From Rhizoctonia solani (Eukaryota > Basidiomycota > Agaricomycetes > Cantharellales > Ceratobasidiaceae): a stretch of 64,000 bases of DNA. Numbering within the stretch: position 1 is the first letter of the stretch; each line of letters begins with the position of its first letter. A program made the translations under genes and the position numbers. Of this stretch, positions 10,136-21,900 are shown in pieces. The stretch is from NCBI RefSeq assembly GCF_016906535.1, contig NC_057376.1, positions 1,860,001-1,924,000 of the forward strand, written 5' to 3'. The notes below the pieces were generated by a model that saw nothing but the letters and a program-made list of their open reading frames with translations, was not told the DNA's origin and did not search any database.

Positions 10136-11665
10136 TTTTCCCAATTTGGGTCCGGACTCTTTGCCAATCTTGGCGGCTTCTTTCTTGATGCCTTCCTCCT
10201 TAGGCGTGGCTTTCCAGCCAGTACAGCATTCCGCAAACTTATGCCCCGTTTTACCGCACTTGATGCAGAGGCCTTCAGCCCTGCAGCGGTTTTGTTCCTC
10301 CTTGGAGACAAAGTTGGGATCACTGGAGAGGCGCCCTGGTCTCGTGGCCTGTTGGCCGGTACTCGTCCCCCTATTGGGGGTGGAAGAGTTTCCAGACTTA
10401 TTACCCTTAGGCGGGTGGCTGGCACGCTCCTCACAGAGGGCGTTATCAATGACCAGAGCCGCATTTTGCAGCTCAAGGAGTGTTGTGGGGCGCTGCTCTC
10501 AAGTGGCAATGAGGCGGCTGACCTCCCAGTGGAGGCCACGTGCAAATTGCCCACAAAGGGCGGCGTCATTCCAGTCTAGGTCCATGGCAATGGTCCTAAA
10601 CTTTGTGATGTACTCAGCACAGGTTCCTGTCTGAGTAAGTTGTGTAATTTGCCGCTTGGCGGCTTGCGTGGCATCCGGGTTCCCAAATGCAGCCAAGAAC
10701 TCCGTTTTGAACTCGTCAACTGTTTGGATAAGGGCCCTGTGGGACCTGAGTTGATTGAGGTGGGGGTGAGCCCAGGCTCCTGCTACGTCCTTCATGTTCA
10801 TCAGGAGGAACAATAGGACCTCCTGATCCATGGGGAACATCTGTTGATTTAGACGTACCCATGCCAACATCCGTGTGAGCCATTGGCGGGCTTTGTTCCC
10901 TATCTTCCCCGTATAGGCGTCAGGGTGGTCCACTTTGACCGGGGCTTGGTAAGCGGCTACAGGGGCCGCTGGTTGTGGGACTTGGGGGGAGCAGAGTCAG
11001 ATAGGCAAAGGCGGAGGGGGAGTATAGCTTCTTGGGGGGACCCGGACTGGGGTTGGCTGAGCAAAGGTAGGGGGAGCTTTACTGGGATTGGCCCAGGCAA
11101 CAAGGGGCGCACTAGGCGCTGGAAAAGTGTTGGTTTTTGGTAAGGGCCTGGGCGTGGCCTTGACTGCTGGGGGTTTCCGGTCTTCTGGTGTATGTGGGGC
11201 TCCACCCCTAGCCTCAATGCAAGTGAGGGCTTGATCAACTGCTCCCATCCAGTCTCAGGCTTCCTTGGTTGCTTCCTTGGTTTCTTTGAGTTCCTGCTTG
11301 AGCCGGAGGACTTGGTTTTGCAATCCCAAGATAAGGGAGATTGCTTGGCTGAGGGAGATTTCCCCGTAGACCTCTGGTTCAAGGCTTGTTGACTCAACGG
11401 CGGTTGCCGGAAGAGTGGGTCCCAACTCTCCTTGATTGAGAGGGGATTGGGGACAAGCGGAGCTCCGGGAACGGGTTGCCATCTCATGAGGATATGAGCG
11501 GCCTTGGTGAGAAGCGGTGCGCTGGGAGGCGCGGGAGGAAGCGCGAGAGGGGGTACAGGAGGTAATGGTGGGCAAGATGGGGGAAATGGGGGCTGTGTAG
11601 CCAAGGGTGCCTGTATCAGGACTTATGGGGCACTTTATTGTGCTGGCGCTAAGAGCTTGCGTCAA
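10130..11665 (-). pseudogene. gag: Gag of family I element, with frame breaks
   Basis: Reading leftward: a Ser/Pro-rich start near 11665 with a coiled-coil-like stretch (LILGLQNQVLRLKQELKETKE), a Pro-rich linker (TFAQPTPVRVPP), a capsid-like domain (DAYTGKIGNKARQWLTRMLAW through LDWNDAALCGQFARGLHWEV) and a CCHC knuckle CIKCGKTGHKFAEC, ending KLGKD at 10130. The parts lie in different frames: breaks occur near 11253, 10995 and 10500, so no single Gag can be read. The order of domains matches family II Gag although the sequence is very different. Confidence 0.82.
10136..10142 (-). promoter_or_regulatory. -1 ribosomal frameshift site, family I
   Basis: GGGAAAA on the minus strand, in phase G GGA AAA, followed by GAC TAA. 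Identical in position to the family II sites. Confidence 0.72.
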
Positions 11666-11982
11666 CCGCCTAGCGTTGGACAGTCCCTATTGACCAATCA
11701 ACTGCTGTGTTTGGGCATGATGTGGAATGGGTTTTCTGCAAGCGGGTGGATCTGCTGACTAGCTCTGCTGACAAAGGGTGCGGTGACCGGTGGTACGCGG
11801 ACGATCAGGATCCGTCTGCCTTATAGCAATTTGGTACTACCTGGGGCCAACGCTAGTTTGATTATTGATAGCAAAAGGCAAGCCCAATCAGGTGATTTCC
11901 CTCATGCTAGTACAGGGGACCTTCTTGTTTGTCAAAGCTGAGTTGGGGTGTGCTTGGTGGGCATGGTTTGCAACTGACTTAA

Positions 11983-11994
11983 GGTTGATTACCT
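11983..11994 (-). promoter_or_regulatory. Primer binding site, self-priming type, family I
   Basis: On the minus strand AGGTAATCAACC starts two bases after the 5' LTR. Its exact complement GGTTGATTACCT lies in the same LTR (12255-12266), 35 bases downstream of TATATAAG (12294-12301). No TGG start is present, so a tRNA primer is unlikely. Confidence 0.78.
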
Positions 11995-11996
11995 AG

Positions 11997-12589
11997 TGTC
12001 CTAGACGTCCATTAGGGTGTCAAGGGGGATGGCGCTTGTGGCTGCGGTGTACAATGAGAAAGTTGCTTTAAGGCAACGACAAACCTAACTACGGCAACAA
12101 GCAGCTATCCTACAACAACAAGACCGCTGAAGGCAGTGACAAGCTATCTAAGTACAATGACAAAGCCGCTTAAGGCGGTGTGGACTATCTAGGTAGCTAA
12201 ACTAAGTATTTACTGGGCTGTAGGGCCCTTGTACACTGAGTGGGATGCAACAAGAGGTAATCAACCTGGGTGTTACCATGGTTGGTTGGCCTCCTTATAT
12301 ATTACAGAGCTACCTATTTACAAATACAACTATATGCAAAACCGTATCAAATAAGAACCCCAATCCGCAGTTGGCCTTACTCATGCATACGTGTCACTGA
12401 CGTGTCATAGTGATGTCATCAGGTGGAGGTGGCTACGTATGCTGAAGTAAGCGCGGATGGGGACGTGGCTTGGCGCTTAGCGTATGATATAAGTGCCAAA
12501 GTCACGTGATCAAAAATGTTGTCCGTTTGCCTTCGTTTAAAATCAAGAAAATGGGAATAAATTCCCTGGTATTGAATGTGTCTACAACA
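11997..12589 (-). repeat. 5' LTR of family I element
   Basis: 593 bp, with TATA box (12294-12301) and predicted transcript start GGTTGATTACCT (12255-12266) on the minus strand. Target duplication GTGAG follows at 12590. Confidence 0.95.
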
Positions 12590-13512
12590 GTGAGAATGTT
12601 AGATGGTACAATATCTCAGACTGGTTGCATATGGCACCAAGTACAACTCACGGTCTTGGCCAATGGCCATCCCCACTCCATTCCCTTTTTAGTCTGCCCT
12701 ATTGGTAATACCCCGGCCATACTTGGCATGACGTGGCTTACCCAAGAATCACCCCTCATTGACTGGTCCTCTGGCACCATAACATTCCTGGACCTAGTCC
12801 AGATTGCCTCCAAAGAAGAAGCCAATCCAGACCCTCTAGCAGACCTTCCCCCACAGTACCATGAATTTGCTAGAGTATTTGGTGAAGAGGAATTCAAGGT
12901 TCTGCCTCCTCACCAGGAATATGATATAGCCATTGATTTCCTGCCAGATGCCAAACTTACCCCAGGCCCCATTTACAGGATGACAGATGCGGAGTCAAAA
13001 GCGCTTAAGCAACACATTGATGAGGAACTAGCTACAGGCAAGATCTGCCCTAGCACCTCCTTGGCAGGCGCCCCAGTCATGTTTGTGAAGAAGGCAGATG
13101 GATCCCTTTGATTAGTAGTGGATTATAGAAAACTCAACAACGTCACCCACAAAAATGTCTACCCGCTTCCCAGACAGGACAACCTAATGGCTAAGCTCCA
13201 AAACGCCAAACTGTTCACCAAACTGGATCTACATTGGGGTTACAACAATGTACGGATCAAGGAAGGGGATGAATGGAAAACGGCTTTCAGAACCAAGTAT
13301 GGGCTCTTTGAGTATTTGGTGATGCCCTTTGGCATTACAAACGCCCCCGCCGCCTTCCAACATTTTATGAATGATCTGTTCAGGGACCTCATTGATGTCA
13401 CTGTGGTCATCTACTTGGATGATATCCTGATCTTCTTGGAGAAACCAGAGGAACACCCTACCCATGTAAGGGAGGTCCTATCCAGATTGATGAAGAATCA
13501 GCTGTTCTGCAA

Positions 13513-14073
13513 TGTTACAACCTCCCTAAATATACCATTAGAATTGCTCGTTTTTTCTATTATTTTTAGTATTTTTTACGGACTTGATATCTTCTGTTTT
13601 TCAATCACGTGATCTCGGCGCTTATTTATGCCGAGATGCCGTGCCAAGATGCCGTGCCAAGGGCGCTTGGGAGAAATCCACGCTTCCGCGCAGTCCGCAG
13701 CACGCTTCTCTTTTCACATGTAGGCTTCTATTCACACACGCACAGACCACATGTAGTTAGTAGTACTGTCTATATATACAGCAGGGAAATCGCTTGGAAC
13801 CACCAAGTTGATTTTACCTTGTCTCTTATTCACTAGAGAAGGTAGCCAGCCAGCTAAGTAGCCGGCCCCCAGTAGTAACAGTAACACTCACCCCTTTACT
13901 TGACCTACCACACCTCCAGGCCTCAGGCCCCACCGCCATCAGTAGTTAGTAGTAAGCCGCCTTAAGCGGTATTAGATAGCCTTAGTTAGGTAGATTACAT
14001 AAGCAGTGTCTGTAGTAGTTACGGCCTTAAGCGCCCCCACTAGCAAGTACCCACCTTACAGTGGTGTACGACA
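13513..14073 (+). repeat. 5' LTR of middle element
   Basis: TGTTACAACC...GTACGACA, 561 bp. It has TCACGTGAT, an inverted repeat ATCTCGGC/GCCGAGAT, a TATATATA box and AAGTTGATTTTAC, which can pair with the primer site at 14076 using two G-U pairs. Confidence 0.95.
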
Positions 14074-14075
14074 TT

Positions 14076-14088
14076 GTAAAATTGACTT
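14076..14088 (+). promoter_or_regulatory. Primer binding site, self-priming type
   Basis: GTAAAATTGACTT, two bases after the LTR, identical to that of the outer element. Confidence 0.75.
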
Positions 14089-14592
14089 GCTGTAGGCTTT
14101 GATCGACAAGGAGAAGGTCCCCTGTACTAGCACAAGGGAAATCACGTGATCGGGGCCACTTTGCGGGATATAATAATCAAAAATCCCCCACCCCCACGTA
14201 GTACTGAATTGCTATAAGGCAGACGGATCCTAATCCCCCGCATACCACGTGTTTCGCCAGAACACAGTAGTTAGCGACCTTAGTCAGCTGAAACACCCGC
14301 TTGTAGAAAACCCGCTCATATCACAATTGCCAGATCTGTTGATTTGTTGTAGGGGCTATCCAACGCTAGGTGCTTGACGCAAAGGTTTAGCGCCCACATA
14401 CTACACAAAAACCGCCCATAAGTCCTGATATAGGCACCACTCCCCCACGCCGTTTTCAATATTCCATCCACACGCTCTGGCGTCCCTCACCCATACTCCC
14501 GTCCCTCCAGCCGCTCCTCACGTTGTTCCATTCCAACCCACTCCCAACCGCCCTCTTGCGTATCATCTCCCACTCCAAGAGACCTGTCAAGA

Positions 14593-15777
14593 ATGGAACC
14601 GGAGCCAACCACTGCCGCTCTCCTCGAGGCTATCACAGCCCTCACTGCCACCGTCGGGTCCTTGCAGGCCCAAATCACATCCCAAGGCCAACAGCTCATT
14701 GAGCTTAAAGCCATATGCAAGGAAACCGCCAACCTCCTTGGGGATAAAGATCAAGGAGCCCCACAAGCCCAGCCTGGCCCATTGTCTGGGCCTGTCACTC
14801 CTCCCACCCACACGGAAGGAGAAACCCACACTCCAGGCACGGTTAGGCCTGGACTCAAGGCCCCATTCCGACCTTCAAGAGGGACAGGCTTTGATTCCAA
14901 AGACAAGGAAGAACCAAGGCGCCCCAAAAAGGAGCCTCAAGGAACGCCTAGGAGGCATCTAGGGTCCCTAACCCCCTTTAACGCAGGGTCCAGCGTAAAG
15001 CGGCCTAAAATGGACCTCCCCAAACCTTTTAAAGGCAACACCAGGGGACGCAAGGCCACGCAATGGCTGGATAGAATGATGCTCTGGGGCGCTCTCCACA
15101 GGGACCAATTCGACGAGGAGGAGCAAATGGTGGTATGGATCTTGTACCACATGACCAACAAGGCAGCCGATTGGGCACTCCCTATCATTGGGAATATCAT
15201 CAAGGGCGAGGGTAACCCCCCCACCACCATCCAGGCCTTAACGGCCAAATTTAAAGAAGCCTTTGCTGATCCCAATGCCAAAAGGGCTGCCGCCAGAAAA
15301 ATCGCGGTTCTCTCCCAAACTACCACAACCTCTGAGTATGTCACAGAGTTCCGCAACCTCATGGCGGAATTAGACTGGAACAAGGAGGCCTACATAGCGC
15401 AGTTCACGCGAGGCCTCCACTGGAAAGTCAAGGAATTACTATCAACCAAGGATAGTGTTCCCGATGAACTCAAGGCAATTTTTGCGGCCTCTATTAAAAT
15501 TGACAACATCCGCCGCAAAAATGAGGAGAACCGCCCTAAAAAGGCACCAGCCAAGTCCCCGGCCACTGTGGCCACCTCCACCACCACCACTAGGGTCCGT
15601 TTATCAGAGGACCCCAACTACGTCACCCCGGAGGAACGGGATCGTCACCGCGCATCAGGACTATGCGTCAAGTGCGGCCAGAAGGGCCACGGCATCAAAC
15701 AATGCCCAAATGGATGGAAGGCCACAATCAAGGAGGTTGCCAAGGTGGCAGAAGAAGAAGGGTTGGGAAAAGACTGA
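14593..15777 (+). CDS. gag: Gag polyprotein, middle element
   Basis: 394 residues, uninterrupted. N-terminal segment MEPEPTTAALLEAITALTATV with a short coiled coil, Pro-rich basic linker, capsid-like domain (QWLDRMMLWGALHRDQFDEEE through ELDWNKEAYIAQFTRG), Lys-rich stretch and a single CCHC knuckle CVKCGQKGHGIKQC. Highly similar to the outer and inner Gags. It ends GLGKD just after the slippery site. This is one of the better preserved genes in the nest and could still be translated. Confidence 0.93.
   Translation: MEPEPTTAALLEAITALTATVGSLQAQITSQGQQLIELKAICKETANLLGDKDQGAPQAQPGPLSGPVTPPTHTEGETHTPGTVRPGLKAPFRPSRGTGFDSKDKEEPRRPKKEPQGTPRRHLGSLTPFNAGSSVKRPKMDLPKPFKGNTRGRKATQWLDRMMLWGALHRDQFDEEEQMVVWILYHMTNKAADWALPIIGNIIKGEGNPPTTIQALTAKFKEAFADPNAKRAAARKIAVLSQTTTTSEYVTEFRNLMAELDWNKEAYIAQFTRGLHWKVKELLSTKDSVPDELKAIFAASIKIDNIRRKNEENRPKKAPAKSPATVATSTTTTRVRLSEDPNYVTPEERDRHRASGLCVKCGQKGHGIKQCPNGWKATIKEVAKVAEEEGLGKD
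15765..15771 (+). promoter_or_regulatory. -1 ribosomal frameshift site
   Basis: GGGAAAA in phase G GGA AAA before GAC TGA. The pol frame overlaps gag and continues as GKRLRPRTTVKPLAPK. Confidence 0.75.
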
Positions 15778-18326
15778 GGCCAAGGACTACCGTCAAGCCC
15801 CTGGCCCCTAAAATAGATGTGCATGTATCAGATTGTGAATTTGTGTCTTTAGCTCTGGACTCAAATAAAAAACCCTTATTATTTATCAATCTTGAACTGC
15901 ACAACTTCCCGACGGAACACCTCAAAACCCTGATTGATTCAGGAGCCACCTCGAACTTCATATCCCCCTCGATTGTAGAAAAATATAAAATCCCAAAAAC
16001 CCAACTCGAAAATCCACGAGTTGTGAGAATGTTAGATGGTACTATATCTCAGACTGGTCGCATTTGGCACCAGGTTCACCTCGCGGTTTTGGCCAATGGC
16101 CATTCCCACTCTATCCCTTTCCTAGTCTGTCCTATTGGAAACACACCCGCCATACTTGGTATGACATGGCTTACTCAGGAGTCACCCTTCATAGATTGGA
16201 ACCAAGGCACTATCACTTTCCCCAACCAAGTCCAAATAGCCTTGGAGGAGGAAGCAGACCCCAACCTGTTAGCCAACTTGCCCACGGAATACCATGAATT
16301 TGCTAGGGTATTTGGCAAAGAGGAGTTTAAGGTCCTTCCCCCACACAGGGAATATGATATCTCAATTGATCTAACGCCCGACGCCAAACTCTCCCCCGGA
16401 CCTATCTACGGCATGACCGACGCAGAATCCAAGGCGCTTAAACAACACATTGACAAGGAACTAGCAACGGGCAAGATCCGCCCCAGCACTTCCTCAGCAG
16501 GCGCTCTGGTCATGTTTGTCAAAAAAGCAGACGGGTCATTACGCTTGGTAGTAGATTACAGGAAGCTCAATGATGTCACACATAAGAACGTTTACCCACT
16601 CCCTAGGCAAGACAACCTCATGGCTAAACTCAGAAACGCCAAACTGTTCACTAAACTGGACTTGCGCTGGGGGTACAATAACGTCAGGATCAAGGAAGGA
16701 GATGAATGGAAGACAGCATTCAGGACAAAATATGGGCTATTTGAATATTTGGTTATGCCTTTTGGTCTCACTAATGCCCCGGCCGCCTTCCAACATTTCA
16801 TGAACGACCTATTCCGGGATCTCATTGACGTCACAGTGGTCATTTACTTGGACAATATCCTGATTTTCTCAGAAGACCCTAAGGATCACCCTGCCCACGT
16901 CAGGGAAGTTCTGTCTTGATTAATGAAGAACCAGCTATTCTGTAAATTGTCCAAGTGCCATTTTCACGTAACCACAGTTGACTACCTGGGAATTGTCATC
17001 TCACCTGCAGGATTCTCCATGGATCAGAAGAAAATTGAGGCAGTCACGTCATGGCCTACCCCCAAAACAGTCAAACAGGTCCAAGCCTTCCTGGGTTTTG
17101 TAAATTACCTCTGCCGGTTCATTCCCAACTTTAGCTCCGTCGCACGCCCTCTACATAATCTCACCAAAAAGGAAACCCCTTGGTCATGGGGTAACCTGGA
17201 GGAAGCCGCCTTTCAGGAACTAAAAACCCTTGTCACCCGATCACCAGTCTTGGTCCATTCCAATCCGGAACTTCCATACTACCTGGAAACAGATGCATCA
17301 GGAGTAGCCATGGGAGCAATTCTTAGTCAAAGAGGAGAAGATAACCGCTTACATCCAGTGGCTTACATGTCTAAATCCTTCTCTGGCGCTGAAGCTAATT
17401 ATGACACCCATGATAAGGAGCTCCTAGCCATAATCAAGGCGTTAGAAGAATGGCGGATTTTCCTAGAAGCAACGGACAGACCAATCCAAGTTTTCACAGA
17501 TCATAGAAACTTGGAATACTGGATGCAGGCACGGACGTTTAACAGAAGACACGCAAGATGGCGCATCTTCCTGAGTGATTTCAATTTTGAAATCCACTAT
17601 CGCCCAGGGAAGCAGTCAGGAAAGCCGGACGCCCTGTCCAGACGATCGCATTACGTAGACACGCCGCCAGAACCAGAAGTCATGTTGCCAGCAGAAGTCT
17701 TTGCCAACACCTCAGAGGAAGAAGTCAAGATCATCACAGAAATTTGCTCCAGACTCAGGGAAGACCCGTCTCTAGAACCCATCATTCAATTCCTTAGAGA
17801 AGACGCAGATAACGCACCCCCCTCCATTCGAAAGGCTTACAGGGACTACGACTGGGAAGAAGACCTCTTATGGTACCAAGGGAAGCTAGTTGTTCCAGAC
17901 TCAGAGATCTTGAAGGAACGTCTCCTGAGAGAATTCCACAACTCCCCACTGGCAGGACACCCAGGACAACAACGAACCCTGGAACTATTGAGTAGAAACT
18001 ACTGGTGGCCAGGGATGAAATCCTCGGCCAAGGAATGGGTTGAGTGCTGCCCAACTTGCCAAGCCAACCGTCGTCCTCATGCACCAGTCATTGCTCTCAA
18101 ACCACTGGAAGTTCCCCCATACCCGTTCCATACAATCTCCTATGACTTTATCACAGGATTCCCAAAGTCACAAGGTTATGATGCAATCTTGGTAGTAATA
18201 GACTCCTTCTCGAAATTTGGCCACTTTATCCCAACCTCAAAAAAAGTGACAGCCAAGGGACTGGCGGATTTATTCATTACCCACATCTGGAAACTTCACA
18301 GCCTACCGGTCAAAACTATCTCGGAC

Positions 18327-18898
18327 TGTTGTACACCACTGTAAGGTGGGTACACGCTGGTGAAGGCGGGCGCTTGTGGCCGTACTACTACACTAGCTGA
18401 CGTAATCTAACTATCTAGGCTAACTACTTGTCTCACTAAGTTGCTTAAGGCAACAACTAACTAACTGCTGATGACGCGGGGGGGGCCTTAGGCCTGGAGG
18501 TGTGGTGAGTGAGGTAAGGGGCAATGCGTTAGCAGAACTACTGGGGGCCGGCTACTTAGCTGGCTGATGCCTCCTCAATGGATATGAGACGAGGTAAAAT
18601 TGACTTGGTGTCTCCAAGCAATTTTCCTGCTGTATATATAGACAAAAGCACACTATCTACATGGTCTGTGCTTGTGAGAGAAAGAAGTAGCTAAGACAAA
18701 TGAGAAGCGTGCTGCGGGCTGCGCAGAAGCGTGGATTTCTCCTAAGCGCCCTTGGCACGGCATCTCGGCGCGGCATCTCGGCATAATAAGCGCCGAGATC
18801 ACGTGATCGAAAAACAAAAGATATCCAGTCCGTAAAAAATACTATAAATATCAGAAAAATCGTGCGAGTCCAATGGTATATGTTAGGAGGTTATGACA
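18327..18898 (-). repeat. 3' LTR of inner element
   Basis: 572 bp, TGTTGTACACC...GGTTATGACA on the plus strand. Followed at 18899-18911 by the complement of a polypurine tract. Confidence 0.95.
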
Positions 18899-18911
18899 TT
18901 GCCCCCCCCTT
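18899..18911 (-). other. Polypurine tract of inner element
   Basis: On the minus strand TAAGGGGGGGCAA lies directly before the 3' LTR, beginning with the pol stop codon. Confidence 0.75.
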
Positions 18912-21900
18912 AAAGGCTCTTGGCGGAGTCACGAGCCTTTTTCAGTCGTGACTTGTTGAAGCGTTCAATCTCTTCTTGACTATGCTCAAGTAGCTCCTCT
19001 GGCTCCCATGAGTTGTCCTCAGGTCCATATCCTTTCCACTTGATTAAGTAAAACCATTTTCCCCGTTGCCTCTTTGAGTCAATGATCTGTTCTACCTTGT
19101 ATTCCTCTTCTCCCTCTATTGTTTCAGGGGGAGGTTGTTCCGGGAATGGTTGGCTTGGGGATTCGTGTACCTTAGATAACAATCCTACGTAGAACACGTC
19201 ATGAATTTTCAGAGTTTCCGGTAGCTTGAGGCGGTACGCGTGACTGGAGATTTTTTCGGTGACTTCAAACGGTCCTAGCCGTTTTGGATCTAGCTTGTTG
19301 GAGTTTGTCCTAAGTTCCACGTTTTTTCCGTCCAGCCAGACTTTTTTGCCAACAGAATATCTTGGTACCACTCCTTTTGTGCCTGTCATGCGCTCCTTGG
19401 TCATCCTGAGTGCTGATTCCGCCTCTTGCCATTCTCGGGCTAGTGTATCGGCCACTTGATCAGCTTCTGGGACGTTGGCAGGAACGTTAGATGGATTCAT
19501 GACGGGATTTCTCCCATAAACTAATTTGAAAGGGGTTCTTCCGGTGGCGGAGTGCGTTGCGTTATTGTAGGCATATTCCGCTAGCGGTAACCAGGTAGCC
19601 CAGTCCAAGTGATTGGCGGCAACATATGATCTGAGGTAGAATTCTATGAACTGATTCACCCTTTCTGTTTGGCCGTCCGATTCTGGGTGGTAGGCTGAGG
19701 AGAAGGCTGGTTTGACTCCAAGACGTTGGTACAGAGCCCTTAGGAATTTCCCTGTGAACGTTGTTCCCCGGTCCGAGATGGTTTTGACCGGTAATCCGTG
19801 TAGTTTCCAGACATGACTAATGAACAAGTCGGCAAGGCCCTTGGCTGTGACCTTCTTTGTGGTTGGTATGAAGTGTCCAAACTTCAAGAAGGAGTCGATG
19901 ACTACTAGTATTGCATTGTGCCCGTTTGACTTAGGGAAGCCCGTAATGAAATCGTATGAGATGGTATGAAAAGGGAACGGGGGTACTTCTAAAGGTTTGA
20001 GGGCAATGGTTGGTGCATGAGCACGTCGATTGGCTTGGCATACTGGGCAGCATTCAACCCATTCCTTAGCTGAAGACTTCATACCGGGCCACCAGTAAGA
20101 CCTGCTGATTAATTCCAGTGTCCTTTGTTGTCCTGGGTGGCCTGCCAGTGGGGAATCGTGGAATTCCTTAAGCAGTTGTTCTTTCAGGGGCTCCGAGTCT
20201 GGGACTACTAGTTTCCCTTGGTACCATAGAAGGTCTTCCTCCCAGTCATAGTCTCGGTAGGCCTTTTGGATAGAGGGGGGTGCGTTGTCAGCGTCTTCTG
20301 TCAGAAACTGGATGATGGGTTCTAGGGATGGGTCCTCCCTTAGTTTGTTCTGGACTTTGGTGACAATTTCAAGTTCCTCCTCTGATGTGTTGGCAAATAC
20401 CTTGGCTGGTAGCATAACCTCTGGCTCCTGGGGCGTATCCGTATAATCTGATCTCCTGGATAAGGCGTCAGGCTTTCCCGATTGTTTCCCTGGGCAATAA
20501 TGTATCTCAAAATTGAAATCACTCAGGAATACGCGCCATCTAGCATGTCGTTGGTTAAAGGTTCTAGCCTGCATCCAATATTCAAGGTTGCAATGATCTG
20601 TGAACACCTGTACTGGTTTGTCCGTGGCTTCCAAGAAGATCCTCCATTCCTCCAGAGCCTTAATGATAGCTAGTAGTTCTTTGTCATGCGTATCATAGTT
20701 AGCCTCAGCACCCAAGAAGGACTTGGACATGTATGCAATTGGATGAAGCCGGTTATCCTCCCCTCGTTGGCTCAGTATGGCCCCCATGGCTACTCCTGAT
20801 GCGTCTGTTTCAAGGTAATATGGTAGTTTGGGGTTGGAGTGAATGAGGACCGGGGATCTGGTGACAAGGGCCTTTAATTCCTGAAACGCGTCTTCTTCCA
20901 ATTTACCCCATGACCAGGGGGTTTCCTTCTTAGTGAGGTTGTGGAGGGGACGCGCGACCATGCTAAAATTGGGAATGAAACGTCGGAGGTAATTGACAAA
21001 TCCTAGAAAGGCCTGGACCTGCTTGACCGTTCTAGGTTGGGGCCATGAAGTGACTGCCTCAATCTTCTTTTGATCCATGGAAAAACTGGCGGGGGATATG
21101 ACAATGCCAAGGTAGTCAACGGTGGTGACGTGGAAATGGCACTTGGACAATTTACAAAATAGCTGGTTCTTCATTAGCCGTGATAGGACCTCCCTGACAT
21201 GTTTCGGGTGTTCCCTAGGGTCCTCTGAGAAGATTAGTATATCGTCCAAGTAGATGATCACTGTAACGTCGATGAGATCCCTAAACAAGTCATTCATGAA
21301 GTGTTGGAAGGCGGCTGGAGCGTTTGTGAGGCCAAAGGGCATAACCAGGTATTTGAACAGTCCGTATTTAGTTCTGAATGCCGTCTTCCATTCATCTCCT
21401 TCCTTGATCCTGACGTTGTTATAACCCCAGCGAAGGTCCAGCTTGGTAAACAGTTTGGCGTTCCGTAGTTTAGCCATGAGGTCATCCTGTCTAGGGAGAG
21501 GGTAGACGTTCTTGTGCGTGATGTCATTTAGCTTCCTGTAATCCACAACAAGCCTGAGGGATCCATCTGCCTTTTTTACAAACATTACAGGGGCACCGGC
21601 TGATGAGGTACTGGGGCGGATCTTGCCTGTTGCTAGCTCTTCATCAATGTGTTGTTTCAGAGCTTTTGATTCCGCATCAGTCATGCCGTATATGGGACCA
21701 GGGGACAGTTTGGCGTCTGGGACCAGGTCTATGGCAATATCATACTCCCTATGTGGAGGGAGGACCTTGAAATCTTCCTCGCCAAAAACTTTAGCAAACT
21801 CCTGATATTGAGGGGGAAGGTCTGCTAAGGGGTCTGAGTCCGCTTCTTCCTCAGAAGCAATTTGAGCTTGCTCCGGAAATGTGACCAGGCCCTGTTGCCA

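Larger units (their letters stand above)
4880..12589 (-). mobile_element. Family I Ty3/gypsy chromovirus inside outer pol
   Basis: Complete element in reverse orientation with 593-bp LTRs (4880-5472 and 11997-12589) and target duplication GTGAG (4875-4879, 12590-12594). A 1,233-bp solo LTR (7661-8893) lies in its pol; without it the element is 6,472 bp. Its LTRs, Gag and Pol are clearly distinct from family II, although it shares the Gag-Pol layout, chromodomain, slippery site and self-priming design. LTRs differ at 14 bases in 11 CpG sites. Several stops and lost catalytic residues show that it is dead. Confidence 0.95.
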
